From NCBI GenBank assembly GCA_035260545.1, contig DATFUZ010000025.1:1-64000 (forward strand): 64,000 nucleotides of DNA, written 5' to 3'. Below, one piece after another: positions 16,441-24,654 of this stretch (its first letter is position 1; each line of letters starts with the position of its first letter). The position numbers were made by a program, and so were the translations under genes. The notes under the pieces are model-generated. The model was not told the origin of the DNA. It made no database searches and was given only the letters and a program-made list of their open reading frames with translations. Source of the stretch: DATDDB01 sp035260545 (GTDB lineage Bacteria > Pseudomonadota > Gammaproteobacteria > Burkholderiales > Gallionellaceae).

Positions 16441-17090
16441 GCGACCAGTTCCCCGTGACTGAGCGCGAGGGTGCGCCCTTCCCCCCGCTCCAGCACCTTG
16501 GCATCATGGGTGGCGATCACCAGGGTGGCGCCCACCTGATGAAACGATTTGAAGATGTTCAGGATGTCGTGCGCATATTCGGCGTCCAGATTGCCGGTAG
16601 GTTCGTCCGCCAGCAAAATCGCGGGGCGGTTGACGATGGCGCGTGCGATGCACAGGCGTTGCTGCTCGCCGCCCGAGAGCGCGATCGGATTGGCCTTTTC
16701 GCGCGGCAGCAACCCCACCTTGTCCAGCGCAGCGTGCGCGCGCTTGACGCTTTCGCGATGGTCGAAGCCGCCGATCTGCAGCGGCAGCATGACGTTGTCG
16801 AATACGCTGCGGTCGAACAGCAGTTTGTGGTCCTGGAACACCATCCCGATATTGCGGCGCAAATACGGCAGCGCCCCATTCTTGAGCGAGCCGACATTCT
16901 GGCCGCGCACCACTACGCTGCCCCCGTTGGGGCGCTCGATGGCCGCAATCAGCTTGAGCAGGGTGCTCTTGCCCGCGCCGGAATGACCGGTCAGGAATAC
17001 CAGCTCGCCTTCCTTGATCTCGAACGAAAGGCGCTTCAACGCTTCGAATCCGCCGGGGTAACGCTTGGAGACGTGGCTGAACTTGATCAT
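16437..17090 (-). CDS. ftsE: Cell division ATP-binding protein FtsE
   Basis: FtsE is the cytoplasmic ATPase of the FtsEX complex, which drives activation of cell-wall hydrolases at the septum. The 217-residue protein has Walker A GHSGAGKSTLLK, the Q-loop region VFQDHKLL, signature LSGGEQQR and Walker B ILLADEPTGNLD. Full length. It is coupled to ftsX by a 4-base overlap and begins 17 bases after ftsY. Confidence 0.97.
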   Translation of the reverse strand: MIKFSHVSKRYPGGFEALKRLSFEIKEGELVFLTGHSGAGKSTLLKLIAAIERPNGGSVVVRGQNVGSLKNGALPYLRRNIGMVFQDHKLLFDRSVFDNVMLPLQIGGFDHRESVKRAHAALDKVGLLPREKANPIALSGGEQQRLCIARAIVNRPAILLADEPTGNLDAEYAHDILNIFKSFHQVGATLVIATHDAKVLERGEGRTLALSHGELVA

Positions 17091-17107
17091 CGTTGCTCCC
17101 CGTCGAA

Positions 17108-18064
17108 TCAGGTCCCGGTTCCCAGCAGGGCCGCGACAAATTCTTCGGCTTCGAAGGGGCGCAGGTCATCCATGCCCTCTCCCACGCCGATAAAGCGCAC
17201 CGGGATGGGGTGGGCCTTGGCGATTGCGGCGATCACTCCGCCCTTTGCAGTGCCATCCAGCTTGGTGAGCACGAGGCCGGTCACGCCCAGCGCCTCGTCG
17301 AACGCCTTGACCTGCGACAATGCATTCTGGCCGGTGTTCGCGTCCAGCACCAGCAGCACCTCGTGCGGCGCATCGGGCATGGCCTTGGTGATCACGCGCC
17401 TGACCTTCTTGATCTCCTCCATCAGGTGGGCCTGGGTGGTGAGGCGGCCGGCGGTGTCGGCGAGCACCACGTCCACGCCGCGCGCCTGCGCGGCCTGCAC
17501 GGCGTCGAAGATCACGGCAGCCGGATCGCCGCTTTGCTGCGCGATGACCGTCACATTGTTGCGCTCGCCCCAGGCCAGCAACTGTTCGCGCGCCGCGGCG
17601 CGGAAGGTGTCGCCCGCCGCCAGCAGCACCGACTGCCCCTGATTCTGGAAATATCTGGCCAGCTTGCCGATGGAAGTGGTCTTGCCCGCGCCGTTCACTC
17701 CGCACATCAGGATGATGAACGGCCGGTGACCCCCCGTTTGCAGCGGACGCGCCAGCGGCGCAAGCAGCTTGAGCAGGCACGCCGCCAGCGCCTCCCTGAC
17801 CTCGCCGGGCTCGGTCAGGCGCCGCGCCTTCACCTGCTGGCGCAACTCGGCCATCAGGAATTGCGTGGCATCCATGCCTGCATCCGAGGTAATCAGGATG
17901 GTTTCGAGGTCTTCGTAGAGATCGTCGTCTATCCGGCCGCCGCGGCCGAACAGTTCCGCAAGCTGCCCGCCGGTACGCGCCAGGCTGTTCCTGAGACGGC
18001 CGGCCCAGCCCCCTTTGACGGCTGCTGAATTTTCCGGGGTGGTGCTGTTCTGGGTGTCGGGCAT
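17108..18064 (-). CDS. ftsY: Signal recognition particle receptor FtsY
   Basis: FtsY docks SRP-ribosome complexes at the membrane through GTP-dependent pairing with Ffh. The 318-residue protein has a short A region, the helical N domain and the G domain with GVNGAGKTTSIGKLA, DTFRAAAREQL, DTAGRL and TKLDGTAKGG. The long acidic A domain of E. coli is largely missing, as in many betaproteobacteria. First gene of ftsY-ftsE-ftsX, divergent from the M16 peptidase pair. Confidence 0.97.
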   Translation of the reverse strand: MPDTQNSTTPENSAAVKGGWAGRLRNSLARTGGQLAELFGRGGRIDDDLYEDLETILITSDAGMDATQFLMAELRQQVKARRLTEPGEVREALAACLLKLLAPLARPLQTGGHRPFIILMCGVNGAGKTTSIGKLARYFQNQGQSVLLAAGDTFRAAAREQLLAWGERNNVTVIAQQSGDPAAVIFDAVQAAQARGVDVVLADTAGRLTTQAHLMEEIKKVRRVITKAMPDAPHEVLLVLDANTGQNALSQVKAFDEALGVTGLVLTKLDGTAKGGVIAAIAKAHPIPVRFIGVGEGMDDLRPFEAEEFVAALLGTGT

Positions 18065-18214
18065 GAAATTGGTAAGGTATCAGGGCGACCGCACGGCCGC
18101 CTTTCGTCTCCGGGTGGATGAACAGCGGCAAAATGGCGCATAATGCGCCCTTCGGTTGCCGCGCGCTGCCGCAGGCGACATTTTATTCTGATTAACTGAC
18201 TTGGGCTAGGGAAT

Positions 18215-19588
18215 ATGCGCACAGGATTATTCAAGTGGCTGCCTGCGGCCGCCCTGCTGGTCGCCGCCGCCGCCGCACACGCCGGCACCTTCGAAAAGAC
18301 GCTGGACAACGGTCTCAAGGTGATCGTGAAGGAGGATCACCGCGCGCCCGTGGTGGTGCAGCAGATCTGGTACCGCGTGGGCAGCATGGACGAGATCACC
18401 GGCAAGACCGGCATCTCGCACGCCCTGGAGCACATGATGTTCAAGGGCACCAGGACCGTGCCGCCGGGGCAATTCTCGGTGCGCATCGCCGCCGCCGGCG
18501 GGCGCGAGAATGCGTTCACCGGCTACGACTATACGGCCTATTTCCAGCAACTGCACAAAGCCCATTTGCCGCTCGCCATGCAGCTCGAGTCCGACCGCAT
18601 GGAAAACCTCGTCGTATCCCCGGCCGAGTTCGCCAAGGAGATCAGGGTGGTCATGGAAGAGCGGCGCTGGCGCACCGATGACGACCCGCATTCGCTGCTG
18701 CAGGAAGAGTTGATGGCGGCGGCCTACCAGGAACACCCCTACCACCATCCGGTGATCGGCTGGATGGACGACCTGCAGCACCTCAGCGCGGCCGACGTGA
18801 AGGCCTGGTATACCCGCTGGTACGACCCGAGCAATGCGGTGCTGGTCGTGGCGGGCGATGTAGACCCCGCGGCGGTGTTCGCCCTCGCGCAAAAATACTA
18901 CGGCGTCATCCCGGGCCATCCGCTGCCGCCGCGCCGTGCCTACATCGAGCCCAAGCAGGAAGGCATCAAGCGCATCGTGGTCAAGGCGCCGGCGGAACTG
19001 CCCTATCTGCTCATGGCCTATCACGCGCCCGTGCTGCGCGACACCACGCACGACTGGCAGCCCTATGCGCTGCAGGTGCTGGCCGGCATCCTCAACGGCA
19101 ACGGGGCCGCGCGCCTGGACAAATCGCTGGTGCGCGAACAGCGGCTGGCCAGCGAAGTGGATGTGGGCTACGACACCGTCTCGCGCGGACCCGGCCTGTT
19201 CATGCTGGCGGGCACGCCCAGCCAGGGCAAGACCGCCGCCCAGCTGGAAGCCGGCATACGCGCCCAGCTCGCCAGGCTGGCAAAGGACGGCGTGAAACCG
19301 GATGAACTCAAGCGCGTGAAGGCGCAGGTGACCGCCGCTGAGGTCTACAAGCGCGATTCGGTGTTCTACCAAGCCATGCAGATCGGTCAACTGGAGAGCG
19401 TGGGCCTGTCCTACAAGGACATTCCGCTGATGCTGCAGAAGGTGCAGGAAGTGACCGCGCAACAGGTGCAGCAGGTCGCGCGCGATATTTTCAATGACGA
19501 TAACCTGACGGTGGCGGTGCTGGATCCCCAGCCGCTGGCTGGCCGGCGCATGCCGATGGTGCCGGGTGGAGGTGCAAATGTACGTTAA
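18215..19588 (+). CDS. M16 zinc metallopeptidase, catalytic
   Basis: This 457-residue exported peptidase has a signal peptide ending near residue 23 (AAHAG). The inverted zinc motif H69-A-L-E72-H73 is present, with the distal Glu near 148-149 in RVVMEERRW at the expected spacing. It resembles PqqL/YhjJ and the processing-peptidase beta subunit. The adjacent gene encodes a partner without the zinc motif, and such pairs form heterodimers. Substrates are unknown. It opens a plus-strand operon with rsmD, coaD and fdx. Confidence 0.94.
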   Translation: MRTGLFKWLPAAALLVAAAAAHAGTFEKTLDNGLKVIVKEDHRAPVVVQQIWYRVGSMDEITGKTGISHALEHMMFKGTRTVPPGQFSVRIAAAGGRENAFTGYDYTAYFQQLHKAHLPLAMQLESDRMENLVVSPAEFAKEIRVVMEERRWRTDDDPHSLLQEELMAAAYQEHPYHHPVIGWMDDLQHLSAADVKAWYTRWYDPSNAVLVVAGDVDPAAVFALAQKYYGVIPGHPLPPRRAYIEPKQEGIKRIVVKAPAELPYLLMAYHAPVLRDTTHDWQPYALQVLAGILNGNGAARLDKSLVREQRLASEVDVGYDTVSRGPGLFMLAGTPSQGKTAAQLEAGIRAQLARLAKDGVKPDELKRVKAQVTAAEVYKRDSVFYQAMQIGQLESVGLSYKDIPLMLQKVQEVTAQQVQQVARDIFNDDNLTVAVLDPQPLAGRRMPMVPGGGANVR

Positions 19589-20948
19589 TGCCTTGGTCAG
19601 CCGCGTGCAGGCGCGGGCCCGGCGGCGCATGCCCGCAGTTCTTGTGTTCACCGCCCTGTCGCTCTGCGCGGGGGCGGCGCTTGCCGGCCCGCATATCCAG
19701 CACTGGCAGGCGCCCAGCGGGGCGCAGGTGTATTTTGTGGAGAACCACGACCTGCCCATCGTCGACGTGGCGGTGAATTTCCCTGCGGGCAGCGGTTTCG
19801 ACACCGCAAGGCGATCCGGCCTGGCCGCGATGACCCAGGACATGCTGAAGCACGGCGCGCGCGGAATGAACGAGGACGAGATCTCGCGCGGGCTGGCCGA
19901 CGTGGGAGCGGAACTCAACGGCAACTTCGACCAGGACCGCGCCGGCCTGAGCCTGCGCATGCTGAGCGCGCCCGCGGAACGCGACCCGGCCCTCCAGGTG
20001 CTGGCCGCCGTGCTGCAGCACCCGTCCTTTCCGGCCGCCATACTCGCGCGGGAAAAGGCGCGCACCGTTGCCGCGCTGAAGGATGAGGAAAGCCAGCCCG
20101 AGGCCATCGCCGTGAAGGCCTTCGCCAGGGCGGTATACGGCGACCATCCTTACGCGCTGCCGCAGAACGGCGAGATTGCGACCGTGCGCAAGATCGGGCG
20201 CAGCGACGTCGCGGAATTCTATCGTGCGCATTACGGCGCCGGACATGCGGTGGTCGCGCTGATGGGCGACCTCACCCGCGCGCAGGCCGAGGCGATTGCC
20301 CAGCAGCTCACGGGGCAACTGCCGCCGGGCGGCGCGCCAGCGGAGATCCCGCCTGTCACCATGCACATCAACGCTTCGGAACTGCGCATCCCGCATCCGG
20401 CGACGCAAAGCCACATCCTGATGGGAGCGCCGGGCATGACCCGCACCGATCCCGATTATTTCACGCTGTATGTCGGCAACTACATCCTGGGCGGCGGCGG
20501 CTTCGTCTCGCGGTTGATGCAGAACGTGCGCGAGCAGCACGGCATGGCCTACAGCGTATACAGCTACTTCTTCCCGCTGCAGCAGGCAGGCCTGTTCCAG
20601 ATCGGCCTGCAAACCAAGAAATCCCAGGCCTATCAGGCCCTGGACCTGGTGCGCACGACAGTGGACCGCTTCATCAAGGACGGCCCCACGGAGCAGGAAT
20701 TGCAGGCCGCCAAAGACAATATCATCGGCGGCTTCCCGTTGCGCATCGACAGCAACCGCAAGATCGTCGAATACCTGGCGATGATAGGCTTTTACCACCT
20801 GCCGCTGACCTATCTCGACGATTTCACCGGCAAGGTGCAGAAGGTCAGCGTTGCCGACATACGCACGGCCTTCAGGCGCAGGATAGATCCTGCGGCGATG
20901 GCGACGGTGATCGTTGCGCCGCCTGCGCCAGCGGGGACCGGCAAATAA
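19578..20948 (+). CDS. M16 peptidase-like partner without zinc motif
   Basis: This 456-residue exported M16 homologue has a signal peptide (about 1-38, ending ALAG). At the position of HxxEH there is GLAAMTQDML, so it cannot bind zinc. The C-terminal half keeps the R/Y-type substrate-binding residues (SRLMQNVREQHGMAYSVYS). It is presumably the alpha-like subunit of the peptidase encoded by the preceding gene. The ATG at 19578 was chosen because GGAGG lies 5 bases before it. It overlaps the upstream gene by 11 bases. Confidence 0.92.
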   Translation: MYVNALVSRVQARARRRMPAVLVFTALSLCAGAALAGPHIQHWQAPSGAQVYFVENHDLPIVDVAVNFPAGSGFDTARRSGLAAMTQDMLKHGARGMNEDEISRGLADVGAELNGNFDQDRAGLSLRMLSAPAERDPALQVLAAVLQHPSFPAAILAREKARTVAALKDEESQPEAIAVKAFARAVYGDHPYALPQNGEIATVRKIGRSDVAEFYRAHYGAGHAVVALMGDLTRAQAEAIAQQLTGQLPPGGAPAEIPPVTMHINASELRIPHPATQSHILMGAPGMTRTDPDYFTLYVGNYILGGGGFVSRLMQNVREQHGMAYSVYSYFFPLQQAGLFQIGLQTKKSQAYQALDLVRTTVDRFIKDGPTEQELQAAKDNIIGGFPLRIDSNRKIVEYLAMIGFYHLPLTYLDDFTGKVQKVSVADIRTAFRRRIDPAAMATVIVAPPAPAGTGK

Positions 20949-20953
20949 ACCGG

Positions 20954-21490
20954 GTGCGCATCATAGGCGGCGCGCATCGCCGCCGCCTGATCGAGTTCCC
21001 CGACGCCGAGGGGCTGCGCCCGACGCCGGACCGGGTGCGGGAGACGCTGTTCAACTGGCTGGGCCAGACCCTGCACGGCAGGCGATGTCTGGATCTGTTC
21101 GCGGGCAGCGGGGCGCTGGGTTTCGAGGCGGCCTCGCGCGGCGCCGAGCGGGTGGTGATGGTGGAAAAGAACCGCCGGGTGTGCCAGGCGCTGCAGCGCA
21201 ATATCGATGGTTTAGGATTAAAAACCATTGAGTTGCATTGTGCTGACGGGATGGATTACGCGCAGCGCGACGGCCGCCGCTACGATGTGATCTTCCTGGA
21301 TCCCCCGTTTGACGCAGGGTATCTGCCCGGACTATTAACCCTACTCGGGCCAAAGCTTGAAGCGGATGGCGTGATCTATGTCGAAAGCGGTACAATATTA
21401 GACCCCGGACCCGGCTGGCAGGTGGAAAAGCGCGGCAAGGCGGGCGCGGTGCATTATCAATTGTTGAAACAGGCAGACGAGGCAGCTTAG
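20954..21490 (+). CDS. rsmD: 16S rRNA m2G966 methyltransferase
   Basis: RsmD methylates N2 of G966 in 16S rRNA using SAM. The 178-residue protein starts at a GTG (20954) giving MRIIGGAHRRRLIEFP, with the SAM motif DLFAGSGALGFEAASRG and catalytic motif DPPF. Its stop codon overlaps the GTG start of coaD by one base, the common rsmD-coaD pairing. Confidence 0.96.
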   Translation: MRIIGGAHRRRLIEFPDAEGLRPTPDRVRETLFNWLGQTLHGRRCLDLFAGSGALGFEAASRGAERVVMVEKNRRVCQALQRNIDGLGLKTIELHCADGMDYAQRDGRRYDVIFLDPPFDAGYLPGLLTLLGPKLEADGVIYVESGTILDPGPGWQVEKRGKAGAVHYQLLKQADEAA

Positions 21491-21966
21491 TGATCAGAGT
21501 CATCTATCCCGGAACATTCGACCCCATCACGCGCGGGCACGAGGACGTGGTGCGCCGCGCAGCCCGCTTGTTCGGCGAAGTGGTGGTGGCGGTCGCGGAA
21601 AGCCGCAAGGGCACGCTGTTCTCGCTGGAGGAGCGGGTGGAGATGGCGCAGGAGGTATTTGCCGGCTTCGGCAACGTGCGCGTGGATGGCTTCTCCGGCC
21701 TGCTGATGAATTACGTGCGCAGCCAGGATGCGCGGGTGGTGCTGCGCGGTCTGCGCGCAGTCTCGGACTTCGAATATGAATTCCAGATGGCGGGAATGAA
21801 CCGCAGCCTGCACCCCGATGTCGAAACAGTATTCCTGACTCCGGCGGAGCAGTACACCTTCATATCGGCCAGCATGGTTCGGGAAATCGCCCGGCTCGGC
21901 GGAGATGTGGGAAAATTCGTGTCACCCTTGGTCGCCTTGAAGCTGGCAGACAAGAAACCGTTCTGA
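21490..21966 (+). CDS. coaD: Phosphopantetheine adenylyltransferase
   Basis: CoaD makes dephospho-CoA from 4'-phosphopantetheine and ATP. The 158-residue protein has the nucleotidyltransferase motif GTFDPITRGHEDV and the C-terminal ISASMVRE motif (usually ISSTxVRE). The GTG start at 21490 shares its G with the rsmD stop. It precedes a ferredoxin gene by 22 bases. Confidence 0.97.
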   Translation: MIRVIYPGTFDPITRGHEDVVRRAARLFGEVVVAVAESRKGTLFSLEERVEMAQEVFAGFGNVRVDGFSGLLMNYVRSQDARVVLRGLRAVSDFEYEFQMAGMNRSLHPDVETVFLTPAEQYTFISASMVREIARLGGDVGKFVSPLVALKLADKKPF

Positions 21967-21988
21967 AATTGAAACTTAGGAGAAAAGC

Positions 21989-22243
21989 ATGGCCCTGATG
22001 ATTACCGACGAATGCATCAACTGCGATGTGTGCGAACCGGAATGCCCGAACGAAGCAATTTCGCAGGGCGACAGCATTTACGTGATCAACCCGAACAAAT
22101 GCACCGAGTGCGTGGGCCACTACGACACGCCGCAGTGCGTGGAAGTGTGTCCGGTGGACTGCATTCCCAAGAATCCCGATTTCAACGAGACCAAGGAGCA
22201 GTTGCAGGCCAAGTACGACAAGCTGATGGCGGCGAAAGGCTGA
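21989..22243 (+). CDS. YfhL-type 2[4Fe-4S] ferredoxin
   Basis: This 84-residue ferredoxin has two cluster motifs: CINCDVCEPECP near the N-terminus and CTECVGHYDTPQCVEVCP with the inserted loop typical of the YfhL/Fdx family, followed by a C-terminal helix. A strong AGGAG ribosome site precedes the ATG. It is the last gene of the M16-rsmD-coaD-fdx unit, and a terminator follows. The electron-transfer partner is unknown. Confidence 0.95.
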   Translation: MALMITDECINCDVCEPECPNEAISQGDSIYVINPNKCTECVGHYDTPQCVEVCPVDCIPKNPDFNETKEQLQAKYDKLMAAKG

Positions 22244-22264
22244 AAAGGCCCCGGCTCACCGATG

Positions 22265-22296
22265 AAAAACCCGCCACCTGGCGGGTTTTCTTTTTT
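22265..22296 (+). terminator. Terminator after ferredoxin gene
   Basis: The stem AAAACCCGCCA-cct-GGCGGGTTTT is followed by CTTTTTT, a standard intrinsic terminator about 20 bases after the ferredoxin stop codon. It separates this plus-strand operon from the convergent gene ending at 22321. Confidence 0.85.
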
Positions 22297-22320
22297 GGGT
22301 CGATCCGGGCACGCGCCGGT

Positions 22321-23076
22321 TCAGACCTTGGGCGGCTGGGTAAAGGCCGCTTCCAGGCGTTTGAGCGTGGGCCGGTGCAAGGCGAGGCTCTGCTTGCCCC
22401 AGCCCTTGATGACGCGCTGCACCTCCTCGTATTGCGCGTTGGCGGTGTCCATATCTCCCAGCCCGCGCGCCCAGATGGCATATTCCACCCGCGCTTCCAG
22501 GCCGCCGAAACGCGTAACCGCAAAGGTGAACTCATTGCGCGCGTCCTCCGGCCTGCCGGCCAGCCCATATGCGCGCGCAAGCAATAGCGCGGTTTGTTCC
22601 TGACGAAACTCCGGGTGCTGCTTGCGGATGGGCTCCAGCAGTTCCAGCGCCGCCCCGCCCCGGCCGCATTGCACCCGCGCCTTGGCGGCACCGAAGCGGA
22701 TTTCCAGGTCGTTCGCCAGCGGCCCTTTCAGGCAGGCATCGAAGTGCTCGGACGCGCGCTCGGCCTCCCCGGCTTCCAGCAGAGCGTTTGCCAGGCGCAT
22801 CTGATTCTGCGCGGTAGGCGTGTGTTCAAAGGCGCGCTCGGCGACACGCAGATCCTTGCGCGGATCCAGCGCGCTAAAAGCAGCGGAGGTCGCGCGGCGC
22901 ACCCCGTGATGCAGCCGCATGTCCGGCAGATACACGGCGAAGAAGTAGACCGCGCTGCCCAGCAAGGGGAAAAAGAACAGAATGAACAGCCAGTAGTACT
23001 CGCGACCCGTGCGCACCACGTGCACGGCAAAGAAAATCGCGATGAGTAGATGTAATCCGCCGCCAAAATATGGCAT
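22321..23076 (-). CDS. Membrane TPR protein with PLDc_N segment
   Basis: This 251-residue protein starts with two membrane helices (about 5-22 and 26-50; YYWLFILFFFPLLGSAVYFFAVYLP), which match the phospholipase-D N-terminal membrane module (PLDc_N). A soluble part of tetratricopeptide-like repeats follows (about 80-240; QNQMRLANALLEAGEAERASEHF...). No catalytic HKD motif is present, so it is not a phospholipase. It is probably an inner-membrane scaffold of unknown role, related to membrane-anchored TPR quality-control proteins. Confidence 0.8.
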   Translation of the reverse strand: MPYFGGGLHLLIAIFFAVHVVRTGREYYWLFILFFFPLLGSAVYFFAVYLPDMRLHHGVRRATSAAFSALDPRKDLRVAERAFEHTPTAQNQMRLANALLEAGEAERASEHFDACLKGPLANDLEIRFGAAKARVQCGRGGAALELLEPIRKQHPEFRQEQTALLLARAYGLAGRPEDARNEFTFAVTRFGGLEARVEYAIWARGLGDMDTANAQYEEVQRVIKGWGKQSLALHRPTLKRLEAAFTQPPKV

Positions 23077-23179
23077 CGCCTGCTCCAGAGTGTCTGAACG
23101 CGAATATTATCCCACAACGCGGGCAAAAAACTATTCGCTGCAGTGGCTATGCCGGGTGCAGGCCGCTGCCGGCAAGCCG

Positions 23180-23995
23180 CTAACGCTGGCAGCGCGGGCA
23201 GTAGAAGCTGGCCCGCTGCCCCTGGCGGATCTGCTTGATGGCGGTGCCGCAGGTGCGGCACGGCTCGCCGCTGCGCCCATATACGAAATAGTGCTGCTGA
23301 AAATAACCCGGCTCTCCCGCGCTGTTGGTGAAGTCGCGCAGGGTGCTGCCGCCGGCCGCGATCGCCTCGCGCAGCGTCTGGCGGATGGTTTCGACCAGGC
23401 GGCCGCAGCGCTCGCGGCTCACCTTGCTCGCCGCCGTCTGCGGGCGGATGCCCGCACGATACAGCGCCTCGTTGGCGTAGATGTTGCCGACGCCGACGAC
23501 GACGTGGCTGTCCATGATCACCAGCTTGATCGCCGCGCGGCGTTTGCGGGTGGCCCGGTAAAGGTACGCACCATCGAAATCGCCGCCCAGCGGCTCCGGG
23601 CCGAGCGCCCCCAGAAGCGCATGCGTTTGCGGGTCTCCCTCATGCCACAGCACGGCGCCGAAACGCCGCGGATCGCGCAGACGCATCAGATGGCCGTCGT
23701 CCAGCACGAGGTCGAAGTGGTCGTGCTTGCCCGCCGGCGCATCCGCAGGCAGGATGCGCAGGCTGCCGCTCATGCCCAGATGCAGGATCAGCGTGCCGCT
23801 GCCGCAATCGAGCAGAAGGTATTTCGCGCGCCGCGTCACACCCCGTATTTCCCGCCCCTGCAACAATTCCGGCAGGCGCTTCGGCACGGGCCAGCGCAGA
23901 TGCGGATGGCGGATGACCACGCGCTCGATACGGCGCCCGACCAGATGGGGCGTCAACCCGCGCACGGTGGTTTCGACTTCAGGCAGTTCTGGCAT
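23180..23995 (-). CDS. mutM: Formamidopyrimidine-DNA glycosylase
   Basis: MutM (Fpg) excises 8-oxoguanine and formamidopyrimidines and cuts the resulting abasic site. The 271-residue enzyme has the catalytic N-terminus PELPEVE, the conserved Lys in RAKYLLLDCG, the H2TH region (VGNIYANEALYRAGI) and a C-terminal zinc finger CRTCG...CPRCQR. Full length. The gene stands alone on the minus strand. Confidence 0.97.
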   Translation of the reverse strand: MPELPEVETTVRGLTPHLVGRRIERVVIRHPHLRWPVPKRLPELLQGREIRGVTRRAKYLLLDCGSGTLILHLGMSGSLRILPADAPAGKHDHFDLVLDDGHLMRLRDPRRFGAVLWHEGDPQTHALLGALGPEPLGGDFDGAYLYRATRKRRAAIKLVIMDSHVVVGVGNIYANEALYRAGIRPQTAASKVSRERCGRLVETIRQTLREAIAAGGSTLRDFTNSAGEPGYFQQHYFVYGRSGEPCRTCGTAIKQIRQGQRASFYCPRCQR

Positions 23996-24096
23996 GGAAA
24001 ATCGGAGGAAGGTAGGGAACGCCGCAGCCGCTTAACGGCGTTGACCGCGCTGACGCAAAGGCGCCGCCGCAAATGATGCGGCGGGCCGCCTGCACG

Positions 24097-24654
24097 TCAA
24101 TGCGCGGCGTCCTCCGGCGGCCCCTCCGCCTTGTGATCGGAGCTGTGCGTGAGATAAAGCGCAAGCGCGATCAGGGCAATCGCTCCGCCGAGGTAGAGCA
24201 GGTCGATCGGCTGCGAAATCTTCATGTTGAGCGCCTGCTCGAACAGGGTGACGATCAGGATCATCAGGATGACCTTGGCCAGCCGCGATTTCAGGTCGTC
24301 CAGGCTGCTGATCACCAGTATCTTGCTCGATGCCCTGCTGCCATGTGCCTGGTCGATGTCGCTGATGAATAGTTCGTACAGGCCCAGCGAGAAGATCAGC
24401 AGGACCGTGGCCAGCAGGTAGCCGTCGACCACCTCGACGATATGGCTGACTGTGCTGTCGTGCAGCGCCTTGCGCGCGTCAGCGGCCATGCTCGCATCTG
24501 CGTAGTGGAGCGCATGCTGCACCAGGAGCACCACGTCCACAGTCGCCATGAAGAAGATGGCAAAGCCGGCAAAGAGGCTGCCCAGCACAGCAGTCAGAAT
24601 GACGAAACGGCTGTTCCACAGCGTTCCCTCGAAAAACCATTCCAGATATTTCAT
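24097..24654 (-). CDS. YqhA/UPF0114 family membrane protein
   Basis: The 185-residue protein has four hydrophobic segments (about 15-38, 75-100, 125-145, 150-172). The sequence SRFVILTAVLGSLFAGFAIFF, with LYELFISDID and LAKVILMILIVTLFEQ, marks the UPF0114 (YqhA) family. The function is unknown. Its ATG overlaps the stop of the yihY-like gene by 4 bases, so the two are co-translated membrane proteins. Confidence 0.88.
   Translation of the reverse strand: MKYLEWFFEGTLWNSRFVILTAVLGSLFAGFAIFFMATVDVVLLVQHALHYADASMAADARKALHDSTVSHIVEVVDGYLLATVLLIFSLGLYELFISDIDQAHGSRASSKILVISSLDDLKSRLAKVILMILIVTLFEQALNMKISQPIDLLYLGGAIALIALALYLTHSSDHKAEGPPEDAAH

Noticed and set aside
22265..22296. Possible riboswitch downstream of the ferredoxin gene
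   Set aside because: It is a simple hairpin followed by a T-run with no additional conserved structure, so it is an ordinary terminator.
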